DNA of 64,000 nt, taken from NCBI GenBank assembly GCA_963778165.1, contig CAVZTE010000005.1:124001-188000 (forward strand), given 5' to 3'. A program made the position numbers and the translations under genes. This DNA comes from Bog-756 sp963778165 (GTDB lineage Bacteria; Actinomycetota; Acidimicrobiia; Acidimicrobiales; RAAP-2). Below, piece by piece: positions 50,405 through 59,947 of the stretch. The stretch's first letter is position 1. Every line of letters begins with the position of its first letter. A model generated the notes under the pieces. That model saw only the letters and a list, made by a program, of their open reading frames with translations, made no database searches and was not told where the DNA came from.

Positions 50405-51187
50405 ATGGTGAGTCTCCCCGGACACCGAGACCAGGTTGCGCCCGACGTGACCGTGTATCCCGACGTGGCGGCCATGGCCCGGGCCGCGGCCGACGAGGCC
50501 GCCCAGATCCTGCAGACCGCGGTGGCCAGGAACGGCGTGGCCCACGCCATGTTCGCCACCGGCAATTCGCAGCTGGCCTTCGTCGACGCCCTGGTGGAGC
50601 ACACCGCGGGCATCCCCTGGGGCGACGTGGTGGTATTCCACATGGATGAGTACGTGGGGGTGGGGCCGGACCACCCGGCCAGCTTCCAGAAGTGGATCCG
50701 GGAGCGCATCGTGGAGCCCACCGGACCCCGGGCCGCCTACTACGTCAACGGGCTCGAACCGCCCGATGAGGAGTGCGAGCGGTACGCCCGGCTGCTGCGC
50801 CTCCACCCCCTGGACCTGTGCTGCCTGGGCATCGGCGAGAACGGCCACCTGGCCTTCAACGATCCCCCGGTGGCCGACTTCGACGATCCCGCCGACGTGA
50901 AAGTGGTCGAGCTAGACGCCGCCTGCCGGCGCCAGCAGGTCGACGAGGGGCACTTCCCCGACGACGACGCCGTGCCCCGGCTGGCCGTCACCGTCACCAT
51001 CCCCGCTCTGCTCCGGGCCCAACGGGTGCTGGCCGTCGTTCCCGAGGGCCGCAAGGCCGAACCGGTCCGGGCCGCCGTCGAGGGCCCGGTGAGCACGGCG
51101 TGCCCGGCCTCCGTCCTCCAGCGCACGCCCCACGCCACCATCTACCTCGACCCCGAGTCGGGGGCCCTGTTGGATCCGCACTCCTGA
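50405..51187 (+). CDS. NagB-family glucosamine-6-phosphate deaminase-like protein
   Basis: 260 residues. The motifs of glucosamine-6-phosphate isomerase/deaminase are present: VVFHMDEYVGV (Asp81, Glu82) and GIGENGHLAFNDPP (His148). The end is PASVLQRTPHATIYLD. It converts glucosamine-6-phosphate to fructose-6-phosphate and ammonia in the family, but no nagA or transporter is near, so another sugar phosphate is possible. It is divergent from the beta-oxidation operon and starts at ATG 50405. Confidence 0.88.
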   Translation: MVSLPGHRDQVAPDVTVYPDVAAMARAAADEAAQILQTAVARNGVAHAMFATGNSQLAFVDALVEHTAGIPWGDVVVFHMDEYVGVGPDHPASFQKWIRERIVEPTGPRAAYYVNGLEPPDEECERYARLLRLHPLDLCCLGIGENGHLAFNDPPVADFDDPADVKVVELDAACRRQQVDEGHFPDDDAVPRLAVTVTIPALLRAQRVLAVVPEGRKAEPVRAAVEGPVSTACPASVLQRTPHATIYLDPESGALLDPHS

Positions 51188-51260
51188 ACCGGTCCGACCG
51201 GCCCCGGAACCGGCCGCCGACGACCGGCCACCGGCGTCCGCCGACCGGCAAGGGGCTCAG

Positions 51261-52286
51261 CTACGAGCCCGGGCCCAGCCAGCGCTCGAAGAACGGATAG
51301 GCCCGGTCCCCGTGCCACTGGTGCTCGCCCTCGAAGACATCGAGGCCCATCCGGTCCCCCACCTCCAAGTGGTCGTAGACCCGTTGCACCCGGGCCGCCG
51401 ACTCCTCGGCCGCGGCCACCGGGAACAGCAGGTCCTGGCGTCCGGTGACGATGAGGAGTGGACGCGGCGCCACCAGGGCCCCCAGGTCGGCGTGCTCCAT
51501 CCGACCCAACATGCCCCACAGCACCTGGGAGCCGCACATGTTCCAGGGAACCTTGTGCGACTCGGCCCACGAGGAGAAGTAGCAGCACACCACCGAGGCC
51601 GCCACCCGGGAATCCAGAGCGGCCAGAAACAAGGTGATGGTGGCCCCGTAGGAGAAGCCGGCCATGCCCATCCGCTCCGGGTCCACCAGCGGGTGGTCCC
51701 CCAGCACATCGAGGGCCCGGGCCATGTCCCACAGGTTCTGGGTCAGCGGGTTCCACCCTCCCATGACCTGGTGGACCAGATTGGTGTCGCATCCGTAGTG
51801 GTCCGGTGGGTTCCAATCGGCTCGCTCCCCGAAGCAGCGCAGGTCCGGGGCCAGCACCACGTACCCCCGCCGGGCCAGTTCGACGGCGTACTCCCCGCCG
51901 GGTGGGTCGTCGGGCTCGGTGCCGCAGATACGCGACTTGCCGGGACCGTGCCCGTGCACCGCCAACACCGCCGGGCCCGGCGCGGCCCGGCCCTCGGGGA
52001 CCAACAGGTAGGCCGGTACGGACATGGTGTCCTCGGTGTCGAACACCACGCGCTGTCGGACGTATCCCTCGCAGGCCACCTCCTCGACGACCTCCGAGTT
52101 CAAGGGCACCGGCTCAGGCCAAGGGGCCAACCGGGCCTGGAGGCGGGCCTGGAACCGCTCCTTCCACGGGGCGAACTCCTCGGGGTCCCCCGGCAACGGG
52201 TCCTCCTCGGTGGTGGCCATCAGCCGGGTCACCGCCTGAAACCACGGCGAGAAGTTGCGCGGATTGGTGAATGGTGGTGTCGTCAT
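51261..52286 (-). CDS. Alpha/beta hydrolase (acetyl-xylan-esterase/dienelactone-hydrolase-like)
   Basis: 341 residues. The oxyanion region is VLAVHGHGPGKS, the nucleophile elbow is GFSYGA (Ser212), an Asp near 285 is in TGRQDLLFP, and a His near 322 is in EGEHQWHG. A long N-terminal helical region (1-70) precedes the fold. No signal peptide is seen, so it is cytoplasmic. The substrate is probably a small ester, and the gene gives no further clue. It is convergent with the NagB-like gene and divergent from the TauD-like gene. Confidence 0.82.
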   Translation of the reverse strand: MTTPPFTNPRNFSPWFQAVTRLMATTEEDPLPGDPEEFAPWKERFQARLQARLAPWPEPVPLNSEVVEEVACEGYVRQRVVFDTEDTMSVPAYLLVPEGRAAPGPAVLAVHGHGPGKSRICGTEPDDPPGGEYAVELARRGYVVLAPDLRCFGERADWNPPDHYGCDTNLVHQVMGGWNPLTQNLWDMARALDVLGDHPLVDPERMGMAGFSYGATITLFLAALDSRVAASVVCCYFSSWAESHKVPWNMCGSQVLWGMLGRMEHADLGALVAPRPLLIVTGRQDLLFPVAAAEESAARVQRVYDHLEVGDRMGLDVFEGEHQWHGDRAYPFFERWLGPGS

Positions 52287-52456
52287 CGGCCGTCCCCGGG
52301 TCCCTGGTTCTACGGCACCGCCGAACTCGGCACCCCACCAGCCCCTCTATCCAATCACCTGTCCACCTCGGCCAGCTTCGGCCGCGGAGCCGAGTACCGC
52401 AGGTGGGTTGAGCAGGTGCGGCCGGTGGGGCACACTGGACCCATGGAGCGGACCCG

Positions 52457-53308
52457 TTGACGATCGCCACCGAGCTCGACATCCGGCCGCTCTCTCCGAT
52501 CATCGGGGCGGAGATCCACGGGATCGACCTTTCCAAGCCGCTCAGCGACCAGGTGGTGGCCGAGGTCAGGCAGGCACTCAACATCCATCACGTGGTGTTC
52601 TTCCGCGACCAGGAGCTCTCCCCCGCCCAGCAGGCCGACTTCGCCGCGCAGTTCGGGACGGTGACCGAAGGTCATCCGGTCATCACGCCCCTACCCGAGC
52701 ACCCCGATGTGCTGGCCATCGACGGGAGCGTCGACCGGGCCAACTGGTGGCACACCGACATCACCTTCCTCCAGCAGCCGGCCTTCGGGTCGATCCTCTA
52801 CATGCTGGAGTGCCCCGAGTACGGCGGGGATACCACCTGGGCCAGCCTGCAGGATGCCTACGACCGGTTGGCCGACCCCGTCCGGGCCATGTGCGACACC
52901 CTCATCGCCATCCACTTCGACCCGTGGTTCGCCGCCGACGTCGACGGTCAAGGGGGCTACGACTGGCAGGGGGTGCACTACGACAAGCTGCTCCCCGCCC
53001 TCCATCCGGTGGTGCGCACCCACCCCGAGAACGGCCGCAACGGCCTGTTCGTCAACCCGCAGTTCACCCAGACCATCCTCGGGATGTCGAAGAACGAGAG
53101 CAACGCCATCTTGGAGATGCTCTACCGCCACTGCGTGCAGCCCGAGTTGACCTGCCGGTTCCGTTGGCGCCCGGGATCGGTGGCCTTCTGGGACAACCGG
53201 GCCACCCTCCACTACGCCCTGGACGACTACGGCGACGCCACCCGCATCGCCCACCGGGTGACCCTGCGGGGCGACGTGCCCTACGGTCCCGCCGTGCCCC
53301 GGCGCTGA
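52457..53308 (+). CDS. TauD/TfdA-family Fe(II)/2-oxoglutarate dioxygenase
   Basis: 283 residues. The facial triad is His99 and Asp101 in WWHTDITF, plus a distal His266 in ATRIAHRVTLRG. GAEIHGIDLSKPL at the start and LYMLECPEYGGDTTWA are typical of the taurine/alkylsulfate/2,4-D dioxygenase family. The start is TTG 52457 with GGAG 8 nt upstream, since the only nearby ATG (52443) reads a five-codon peptide that stops in TTGA. The substrate may be a sulfonate, sulfate ester or other acid; no sulfur transport genes are adjacent. Confidence 0.9.
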   Translation: MTIATELDIRPLSPIIGAEIHGIDLSKPLSDQVVAEVRQALNIHHVVFFRDQELSPAQQADFAAQFGTVTEGHPVITPLPEHPDVLAIDGSVDRANWWHTDITFLQQPAFGSILYMLECPEYGGDTTWASLQDAYDRLADPVRAMCDTLIAIHFDPWFAADVDGQGGYDWQGVHYDKLLPALHPVVRTHPENGRNGLFVNPQFTQTILGMSKNESNAILEMLYRHCVQPELTCRFRWRPGSVAFWDNRATLHYALDDYGDATRIAHRVTLRGDVPYGPAVPRR

Positions 53309-53339
53309 ACGGACCGAGCGCCGGCCCGCCGGCCGCCGA

Positions 53340-54323
53340 TTACTCGATGGCTTCTGCGTCCCCACCCGGGGTCGGGCTGCCCTCGCCCTGTCCCCCGCTG
53401 GCTCCCCCGCCGACCGTCTCGGCCGCGATGACCTCGGCGGTCAGTCCCGCCCCGCCCCCGGCGGCCCGGTTGGCGGCAGGCGCGGCGCCGGACACCGCCA
53501 ACGCCTCCTCACTGGCGCCCAGGTAGGCGGCCAGGGCCCGGGGGTCCGCCCCGACCTCCTCGGGCGTTCCCGAGGACACGACCTTGCCGGTCTCCATCAT
53601 CACGACCTTGGAGCACAGGGCGAAGACCAGGGGCACGTCGTGCTCGACCAGCACGATGGTGGTGTCGGCCAGCTGGTGCAACCGCCGGAGCAGTGGGACG
53701 AACGCCTCGGCCTCGCGCTGGGCGATGCCGGCGGTGGGCTCGTCGAGCAGGAGCAGCCGGGGTTGGGCCAGCACGATCGAGGCCAGGTCCACCACCCGCC
53801 GGGTGCCGGTCGAGAGTTGACCGATGTGGTGGCGGCGGAACCGGCCGATGCCGAAGGAGCCGATCACTTCGTCGGCCGCCTTGTGCTTGGCCCGCTCGGA
53901 CTTGCGGGCCCACGGCATCTGCAAGGTCGACGACACCACCCCTACCGGGTGGCGGGCGTCCTGGGTCAGCCACAACACCTCTTCCACGCTGAGCTCGGGG
54001 AAGAGGCGGCAGTCCTGGAAGGAACGGACCAGCCCCAGGGAGGAACGCTCCTCGGGCAGGTACTCGACCAGGCTCTCGCCGTCCAACCGCACCGAGCCGG
54101 CCCGGGGTGTCACCAATCCGGAGATCACATCCAGCATGGTGGTCTTGCCCGACCCGTTGGGCCCGATCAACCCAACGATGGCTCCGGGCTCGGCGGAGAG
54201 GTCGGCACCGTCGACGGCCTTCACCCCGCCGAACGAGACCGCCACCCCCTCCATGTCCAGGCGCGCCGGACCCTGGCCGCTGCGGTGGTCGCCGTCGGTC
54301 AGGCCGGTCACCACGGCGGTCAT
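53340..54323 (-). CDS. livG: LivG-type ABC transporter ATPase
   Basis: 327 residues. Walker A is GPNGSGKTT (54-62), Walker B is LLLLDEPTAGIA, and the H-loop His is in VLVEHDVPLV. The signature LSTGTRR (170-176) differs from the usual LSxGQQR. A Gly/Ala-rich tail of 50 residues follows the ATPase. ATG overlaps the stop of the permease gene (ATGA), so the two are coupled. It is one of two ATPases of a branched-chain-amino-acid-type importer; the substrate is unknown. Confidence 0.88.
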   Translation of the reverse strand: MTAVVTGLTDGDHRSGQGPARLDMEGVAVSFGGVKAVDGADLSAEPGAIVGLIGPNGSGKTTMLDVISGLVTPRAGSVRLDGESLVEYLPEERSSLGLVRSFQDCRLFPELSVEEVLWLTQDARHPVGVVSSTLQMPWARKSERAKHKAADEVIGSFGIGRFRRHHIGQLSTGTRRVVDLASIVLAQPRLLLLDEPTAGIAQREAEAFVPLLRRLHQLADTTIVLVEHDVPLVFALCSKVVMMETGKVVSSGTPEEVGADPRALAAYLGASEEALAVSGAAPAANRAAGGGAGLTAEVIAAETVGGGASGGQGEGSPTPGGDAEAIE

Positions 54324-56317
54324 CCGGCGGCCTCGGCGGCGGGTACCGGTGGGCCGTGCCCGCCGGCCTGGGTCCCCGGCTCCGGAGGGACCCCACCGCG
54401 GGCCATCAGGTTCTCGACGCCCAGCGTCACCAGGTCCCCGAGTCGGTGCAGCAGGTCCGAGAGCCCGCCGGGCAGGTAGAGGATGAAGGCCAGGAGCCCG
54501 AGCCCGCTGGTGAGGAATTGGATGGTGGGGTTGGAGCCGAAGATGGCCGGGATGCCCACCAGGTAGATGGCGCCCAGGATGGCGCCGTCAATGGAGCCGA
54601 GCCCCCCGATGACCACCATCGAGACCACCAGGATGGAGAAGGTGGGGTCGAAGGTGTTCGAGGAGTACCGCTCGGTGGCGAAGGCCAGGCATACCCCGGC
54701 GTACCCGGCGATGAAGCCGGACAGGGCGAAGGCCAGCAACTTGGTCCGGGCCAGGGGGATGCCCATGGCCCCCGCCCCGGTCTCGTTGTCCCGGACGGCC
54801 ATGAGCCGGCGGGCCACCCCGCGATCGCGCCAGAGCCGGACCATGAAGACCGACGCCACCAGGACCACCAGCGAGAACCAGGCGAAGGCCTTCTGCGAGG
54901 CCAGCCCGATGCCCAAGAAGGTGGGTGGGGCGATCAGCGTCGACTGGGGATTGGGCAGTCCGGTGCAGAGCTGTCGGCCCAACCCCGGCACCGTCCAGCA
55001 GGTGGTGTTGAGCACCGCTCCCATGAACCACAGCCCGAAGGCCAGCGTGCTCACGGCCAGATAGAGGCCCCGGACCCGCAGGGCAGGCAGGCCGATCAGT
55101 ACCGCCACCACGGCGGTGACCGCCCCGGCGAAGGGCATCAGCAGGACCAGGGGCACACTCGACCCGAGGTGGGAGGCCATCAGTGCCCCCACCGCCACCA
55201 ACCCGAACTGGCCCAGCGAAACCTGGCCGGCCCAGCCGGTCAGCACGGTGAGCGAGAGGGCGATCACCGCGTAGATGCAGATCTCCGCGAACAGGAACTG
55301 GTTGCCGGTGCTCAGGACCAATGGCAGGAGTGCCGCCCCGATCAGGGACAGCGCCACCCCGACGCCGCCGACCTTCCGGCGCATCGGGCTGTCGTGGCGC
55401 AACTGGACCCGGGTGTTCTCCAACCAGGTGGAGCGCTCCTCCCGGCGGGAGCCGGTCTGGAGGGCGGCGATCCGAACCAGCAGCACCACCATGACCAGAG
55501 CGAACAGGATCAGGTCCACCTGGCTGGTGCTGTTCAGGTTCCACACCAGGATCTCCTGGATGACCCCCACACCGATGGCGGCCACGAACGCCGTGGTCAG
55601 GCTGGTCATGGCGCCCACCATGGCGGCGGTGAGGCCCAGGAGGAGCAGCTCGGGGCTCAGCACCTCGGTCAGCTGGGAGGTCTGGCCCGGAGCGGCCAGA
55701 ATGGCGGTGAAGGCCGACAGCACCCCCGCCAGGGTCCAGGCCATGGTCGAGGTCCGGCGCACCCAGACCCCCGACAGCCGGGCCGAGTCGGCATTCTCGG
55801 CCATGGCCCGCATGGCCAGGCCCCACGGCGACCATTTGATGAAGGCGGCCAGGGCGATGGCCACGATCGGTGCGGCAATCAGGGTGAGCAGCTCGCCGGG
55901 GGTGAAGAGATAGGTGCCGATCCGGAACGAGACGTCGAAGGGAACCGGGAACGCCCGGAACAGGTTCTTCGGTCGGATGAAGGGCAACGCCGTGAAGACG
56001 AAGAGCACCTGGCTCAGCCCGATGGTGGCCACCATCACCAGGACCCGGGGTCGGTTGAACAGTCGCCGGAGCAGGAGCTCGCTCAGGGCCCCGACCCCCG
56101 CCGCCAGCCCCAGAGACAGGATCAGGGCGAACCAGTAGTTGAAGCCGAAGTCGTAGAAGCACTTGACCATGAAGACCGCGGCCACCACGCCCAGTTGGCC
56201 CTGGGCGAAGTTGAGCACCCGGTTGGTCCGGTAGATGAGGACCAGGCCCATGGCCAAGAGCCCGTAGCTGAGGCCGGTGATGACCCCCTGGACCAGAACG
56301 AAGCTGGGAATCGACAC
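54320..56317 (-). CDS. Fused LivH-LivM permease of branched-chain-type ABC transporter
   Basis: 665 residues. The first half (about 1-290) is LivH-like (GVITGLSYGLLAMGLVLIYRTNRVLNFAQG), the second (about 325-640) is LivM-like (LTVLTGWAGQVSLGQFGLVAVGALM and IGGLGSIDGAILGA). They are joined by a basic linker (SRREERSTWLENTRVQLRHD). Together about 16-18 membrane segments form the pore. The start is GTG 56317, 10 nt after the MFS-LivF stop. No LivK binding protein is in the window. Confidence 0.9.
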   Translation of the reverse strand: MSIPSFVLVQGVITGLSYGLLAMGLVLIYRTNRVLNFAQGQLGVVAAVFMVKCFYDFGFNYWFALILSLGLAAGVGALSELLLRRLFNRPRVLVMVATIGLSQVLFVFTALPFIRPKNLFRAFPVPFDVSFRIGTYLFTPGELLTLIAAPIVAIALAAFIKWSPWGLAMRAMAENADSARLSGVWVRRTSTMAWTLAGVLSAFTAILAAPGQTSQLTEVLSPELLLLGLTAAMVGAMTSLTTAFVAAIGVGVIQEILVWNLNSTSQVDLILFALVMVVLLVRIAALQTGSRREERSTWLENTRVQLRHDSPMRRKVGGVGVALSLIGAALLPLVLSTGNQFLFAEICIYAVIALSLTVLTGWAGQVSLGQFGLVAVGALMASHLGSSVPLVLLMPFAGAVTAVVAVLIGLPALRVRGLYLAVSTLAFGLWFMGAVLNTTCWTVPGLGRQLCTGLPNPQSTLIAPPTFLGIGLASQKAFAWFSLVVLVASVFMVRLWRDRGVARRLMAVRDNETGAGAMGIPLARTKLLAFALSGFIAGYAGVCLAFATERYSSNTFDPTFSILVVSMVVIGGLGSIDGAILGAIYLVGIPAIFGSNPTIQFLTSGLGLLAFILYLPGGLSDLLHRLGDLVTLGVENLMARGGVPPEPGTQAGGHGPPVPAAEAAG

Positions 56318-56327
56318 CGCAGCCGAC

Positions 56328-58535
56328 CTACGTGCCGAGACCCGAGGCCGCCGCGCCCAGGAACACCGGGCGGAGCAGGTCGGTCCGTTCGTACAACTCG
56401 GTGGTGAGGCCGTCGAAGCGGACCTCGCCCCGCTCGATGAAGATGGCCCGCTCGGCCAGGCTCATGGCCCGGTTCACGCTCTGCTCCACCAGCACCACCG
56501 TGGTGCCCTCCCGGTTGACCTGGCGCACGATGTCCATGAGCCGGTCCACGGCTTTCGGGGCCAGGCCGAGCGCCAGCTCGTCGATGAGCAGCAGCTTGGG
56601 GGCGGTCATCATCACCCGGGCCAGGGCCAGCATCTGCTGCTCGCCGCCGGAGAGGGTCCCGGCGGGTTGGTCCAGCCGGCTGGCCAGCTCGGGGAAGCGG
56701 TCACAGGCCTCGTCCAGGGCCGATCGGGCCTGGGAGCCCTTGCCGCGCAGGGAGTAGCCCCCGACCCGCAGGTTCTCCCGCACGGTGAGCCCGGAGAACG
56801 TCATCTTCCCGCCCACCAGCAGGGCCACGTTCTGGTCGATGATCTGCTCGGGCTCGAGGAAGGTGCAGTTGGCGCCGTAGATGCGGATGACCCCGCGGTG
56901 GGGGTGCTCGAGGCCGGACACGGCGCGCAGCAGCGTGGACTTACCGGCACCGTTGGTGCCGAGCAGGGCCAGGATCTCCCCCTGGGCGATCTCCAGGTTG
57001 ACGTCGAAGAGCACCTGGTTGGAGCCGTAGTAGAAGTCGAGGTTGTGGACCTGCAGGGCCGGCACCGCTCCCCCGGCCGAGCGGCGCTGGCCCTCGGCGT
57101 ACCGCTCGAGCACGTCCTCGATCACCAGGGTGATGTCACGGCGGACATAGCGCGACCCGATGAAGAGCATCACCCCGCCGATGAGACAGACCGGTCCGAT
57201 CAGGGTCAGGGCCACCGTCGGGCCGTTCCGGTACCCGACGGCGTCGCTGATGGCCCCCAGGATGACCGCGCCGGTGAAGCCCCCGAAGACCAACGAGTAC
57301 ACCCCGAACATGGCGAAGCAGATGGTGCGCATCTCGGGAGGGGCGGTGGCGGCCAGGGTCAAGAAGATGCAGATGGCCAGGGGCGACACCGAAGCGTTGG
57401 CCAGGAACTGCAGGACCACCACCATCCACAGGTGCGGCATGTAGAGGGAGGACACGTAGAACACCCCGTAAGCGGTGATGCAGATCCCGGCGATGGCCAG
57501 GGGCTTCTGGGGTGCCTGGCGGAAGAACCGGTCCCCGAGCACGTAGGCCACCGGCAGCCCGAGGAAGGCGGCCAGGCCGATGATCGAGTAGACCTCGCTG
57601 CGCTGCGCGGTGTCGAGTCCCCACTTCCGCACGAAGTACAAGTTGCCGAACAGGGGTGCGGCGGTGCCGGCGAAGCCCAGGATGGCCACCGCCACCAGTT
57701 CGAAGTAGATCGACCGGATCCGCAGCAGCCGGGTGACGGCTGAGCCCAACAGCACCCGGGGTGCATCGCCCTGCTGGGAGTGGATGTCCATGCCCGAGGC
57801 CTTCAGGATGTGGCTGGACTCGTTGGCTCCCTTGTCCGGCTCGTTGAGGAGGAACAGGGCCAGACCGATGGGGATCCCCACCAGCCCGATGAGCAGGCCG
57901 TAGCGCCAGCTGTGGGTGATGGTGACCACCAGGCCGAAGGCCAGGTAGCCGACGGTCTGGGACAGCGGGTCGGAGAGGTTGTGCCAACTGAAGACCCGGC
58001 CGCGGCCCTCGGTGGGATAGGCGTCGGACAGGTACGAGTTGTGCACGGTGTTGTTGACCCCGAACCCGACCGAGGCGATGAGGTAGAGGAAGGTGAAGGC
58101 CCACACATTGGGCGACAGCGCCATCAGCGGGGCGAAGACCGAGAAGATCAGCAGCGCCACCGCGGCCACCACCTTGCGACTGCCCCGGTCGGCCCACAGG
58201 GCCAGTGGCACGGCCCACAGCAGCTGCGCCACGGCGGCCACGAAGGTCACCGCCCCGAGGGCGGCGTCATGGATGTGGAAGGTGTGCTCGAGGTTGGTCC
58301 CGATGAGCGAGATGCCGTTGCCGAACGTCGCCGGCACCAGGGCCGCCGCGGTGAGCAGGATCAGGGGGGCGAACCCGCTGAGCCGGAGGATGCCGAGCAG
58401 GGGTGGCGCCTTCCCCTCGCCGGTCCCGGGCATGACGTCGAGAGCCGCCACCACCTCGGGGTCCTTGCTCTTGGCGACGGCCTCCTGCAGCAGCTCGTCA
58501 GGGACCGCGAAGTCGAAGAGCACCGGATCGGCCAT
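56328..58535 (-). CDS. MFS transporter fused to LivF-type ABC ATPase
   Basis: 735 residues from ATG 58535 (738 from GTG 58544; numbers below use the latter). Residues about 50-470 are a 12-helix major facilitator with LWADRGSRKVVAA as the loop 2-3 motif. Residues 496-738 are a complete LivF ATPase: Walker A GTNGAGKST (529-537), signature LSGGEQQ (631-637), Walker B LLLIDE and VLVEQSVNRAMSLAERA. No stop or frameshift separates the parts. A TAGTGT hexamer ending 9 nt before ATG may be the -10. How a secondary transporter and an ABC ATPase work in one chain is unclear. Confidence 0.9.
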   Translation of the reverse strand: MADPVLFDFAVPDELLQEAVAKSKDPEVVAALDVMPGTGEGKAPPLLGILRLSGFAPLILLTAAALVPATFGNGISLIGTNLEHTFHIHDAALGAVTFVAAVAQLLWAVPLALWADRGSRKVVAAVALLIFSVFAPLMALSPNVWAFTFLYLIASVGFGVNNTVHNSYLSDAYPTEGRGRVFSWHNLSDPLSQTVGYLAFGLVVTITHSWRYGLLIGLVGIPIGLALFLLNEPDKGANESSHILKASGMDIHSQQGDAPRVLLGSAVTRLLRIRSIYFELVAVAILGFAGTAAPLFGNLYFVRKWGLDTAQRSEVYSIIGLAAFLGLPVAYVLGDRFFRQAPQKPLAIAGICITAYGVFYVSSLYMPHLWMVVVLQFLANASVSPLAICIFLTLAATAPPEMRTICFAMFGVYSLVFGGFTGAVILGAISDAVGYRNGPTVALTLIGPVCLIGGVMLFIGSRYVRRDITLVIEDVLERYAEGQRRSAGGAVPALQVHNLDFYYGSNQVLFDVNLEIAQGEILALLGTNGAGKSTLLRAVSGLEHPHRGVIRIYGANCTFLEPEQIIDQNVALLVGGKMTFSGLTVRENLRVGGYSLRGKGSQARSALDEACDRFPELASRLDQPAGTLSGGEQQMLALARVMMTAPKLLLIDELALGLAPKAVDRLMDIVRQVNREGTTVVLVEQSVNRAMSLAERAIFIERGEVRFDGLTTELYERTDLLRPVFLGAAASGLGT

Positions 58536-58678
58536 GGAAGGCACACACTATCCATGACACGGGCGTCAGACACGATCGCCGATCCCGGGGGTCGGGGACG
58601 GCCCCGGCCACGGGTCGAAACGACACGCCACCACCCCTCAACGGTGTCGCCCCGGGCCCGCTCCACCCGGTCGCCGGG

Positions 58679-59947
58679 CTAGGGGGAGCCGGCTCCGGTA
58701 GCCGTGGCCACGGTGAGCGGGCCGTGGGGCAGCACGCACAGCCGGGCGCCCGGGCCCCGACGATCGAGGGCCGCCGCCACCGCCGCGCTCACGTCGTGGA
58801 CCGGGGTCAGCAGGGCCCGGCGGGCGTCGTCGTCGGTCAGGCCCTCGGCGTAGATCCAGACCTCGGCGTGGCCGAGGACCCGCCCGAGCACCTGGGCCTG
58901 CCACCCGTCGAGCTGGCCCCGGCCCCGGGGGCGGATCAGCTCCTCGGCGTTGGTCGCCTCCCCGACGATGCGGGCGAAGGCCCCGTCGGCCGGCACCCCG
59001 TCGCCACAGGCCGCGCCCAGGATGACGATTCCGCCGGGGGCCACCACCCGTTCCGCCGCGGCCATCCCCTTGACCGCCTGATACAGGTTCCGGTCGAGGG
59101 GGTGGCCCCCGTTGGTGGTGACCACCACGTCGAAGCGGCCCTCCACCGTCTGGGTCACCGTGTCGGCGGCGAAGCTGCAGGCGGCCCGGTGCCCGCCCGG
59201 AAGGGGCGCGGCGAAGACGGCGGTCAGGTGGCGGGCGCTGTCGATGGTGACATCCACCGACAGGTCCGGCGGGCACAGGGCGGTGGCCGCCGTCACGAAC
59301 CCATGGACCGGGTTGCCCTCGGTGACCATCCACGACGACCGGGCATCGGCCAGGCGGGCCGGGCTGTGGGCCTCGAGGATGGTCTCGGTGCTGGCCAGGC
59401 CGGGGCACACCCCTTTGGGCCCACCGCTCCACCCGGCGAAGAAGTGCGGTTCGACGAATCCGGTCACGATCCTGACGTCGGCCTCGACGTAACGGCGGTC
59501 GAGCAGCACCGGGGTACCGTCCACCTCCCCCACCTTGACGTGGGAGCGGTCGCCGGAGTCGTGGTCGTGGATCCGGTACCGGTCCACGATGTCGGCACCG
59601 ACCAGGTCCGCCATCTCGGCCGGGGTGGCCTGGCGGTGGGTGCCGGTGGCGCAGAGGAGCTCGACCCGCTCGGGCCCGGCGCCGGCCCGCTCCAGCTCGT
59701 CCAACAAGGGCGGGAGCACGGTGGTGTTGGGCATGGGGCGGGTCAGGTCGGGGAACACCACCGCCACCCGTGGACCGGCGCCCACCAGGTCGGCCAGCGG
59801 AGGCCCGGAGAGCGGGCTCCGGAGGGCCTGGCGGATGGCGCCGGCCTCGTCGGCCAGGGCCGGCGGCTCGACCGGCTCGACCACCACCGCGTCGTCGGGG
59901 ACCTCCACCGCCAAGCCGGACGTGCCGTAGGCCAGGGTCAGCCGCAT
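58679..59947 (-). CDS. LarA-family nickel-pincer racemase/epimerase
   Basis: 422 residues. It keeps the LarA active-site spacing: PDLTRP with Arg70, GTHR with His104, EPHFFAGWSGGPKG with His168 and cofactor-bound Lys178, His194 in EAHSP, and Lys293 in LYQAVKG. The family interconverts 2-hydroxy acids: lactate in the founding member, and malate or sugar acids such as gluconate in homologues. ATG overlaps the kinase stop (TGATG). LarB, LarC and LarE for cofactor synthesis are not in the window. Its operon favours a sugar acid as substrate (inference). Confidence 0.88.
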   Translation of the reverse strand: MRLTLAYGTSGLAVEVPDDAVVVEPVEPPALADEAGAIRQALRSPLSGPPLADLVGAGPRVAVVFPDLTRPMPNTTVLPPLLDELERAGAGPERVELLCATGTHRQATPAEMADLVGADIVDRYRIHDHDSGDRSHVKVGEVDGTPVLLDRRYVEADVRIVTGFVEPHFFAGWSGGPKGVCPGLASTETILEAHSPARLADARSSWMVTEGNPVHGFVTAATALCPPDLSVDVTIDSARHLTAVFAAPLPGGHRAACSFAADTVTQTVEGRFDVVVTTNGGHPLDRNLYQAVKGMAAAERVVAPGGIVILGAACGDGVPADGAFARIVGEATNAEELIRPRGRGQLDGWQAQVLGRVLGHAEVWIYAEGLTDDDARRALLTPVHDVSAAVAAALDRRGPGARLCVLPHGPLTVATATGAGSP

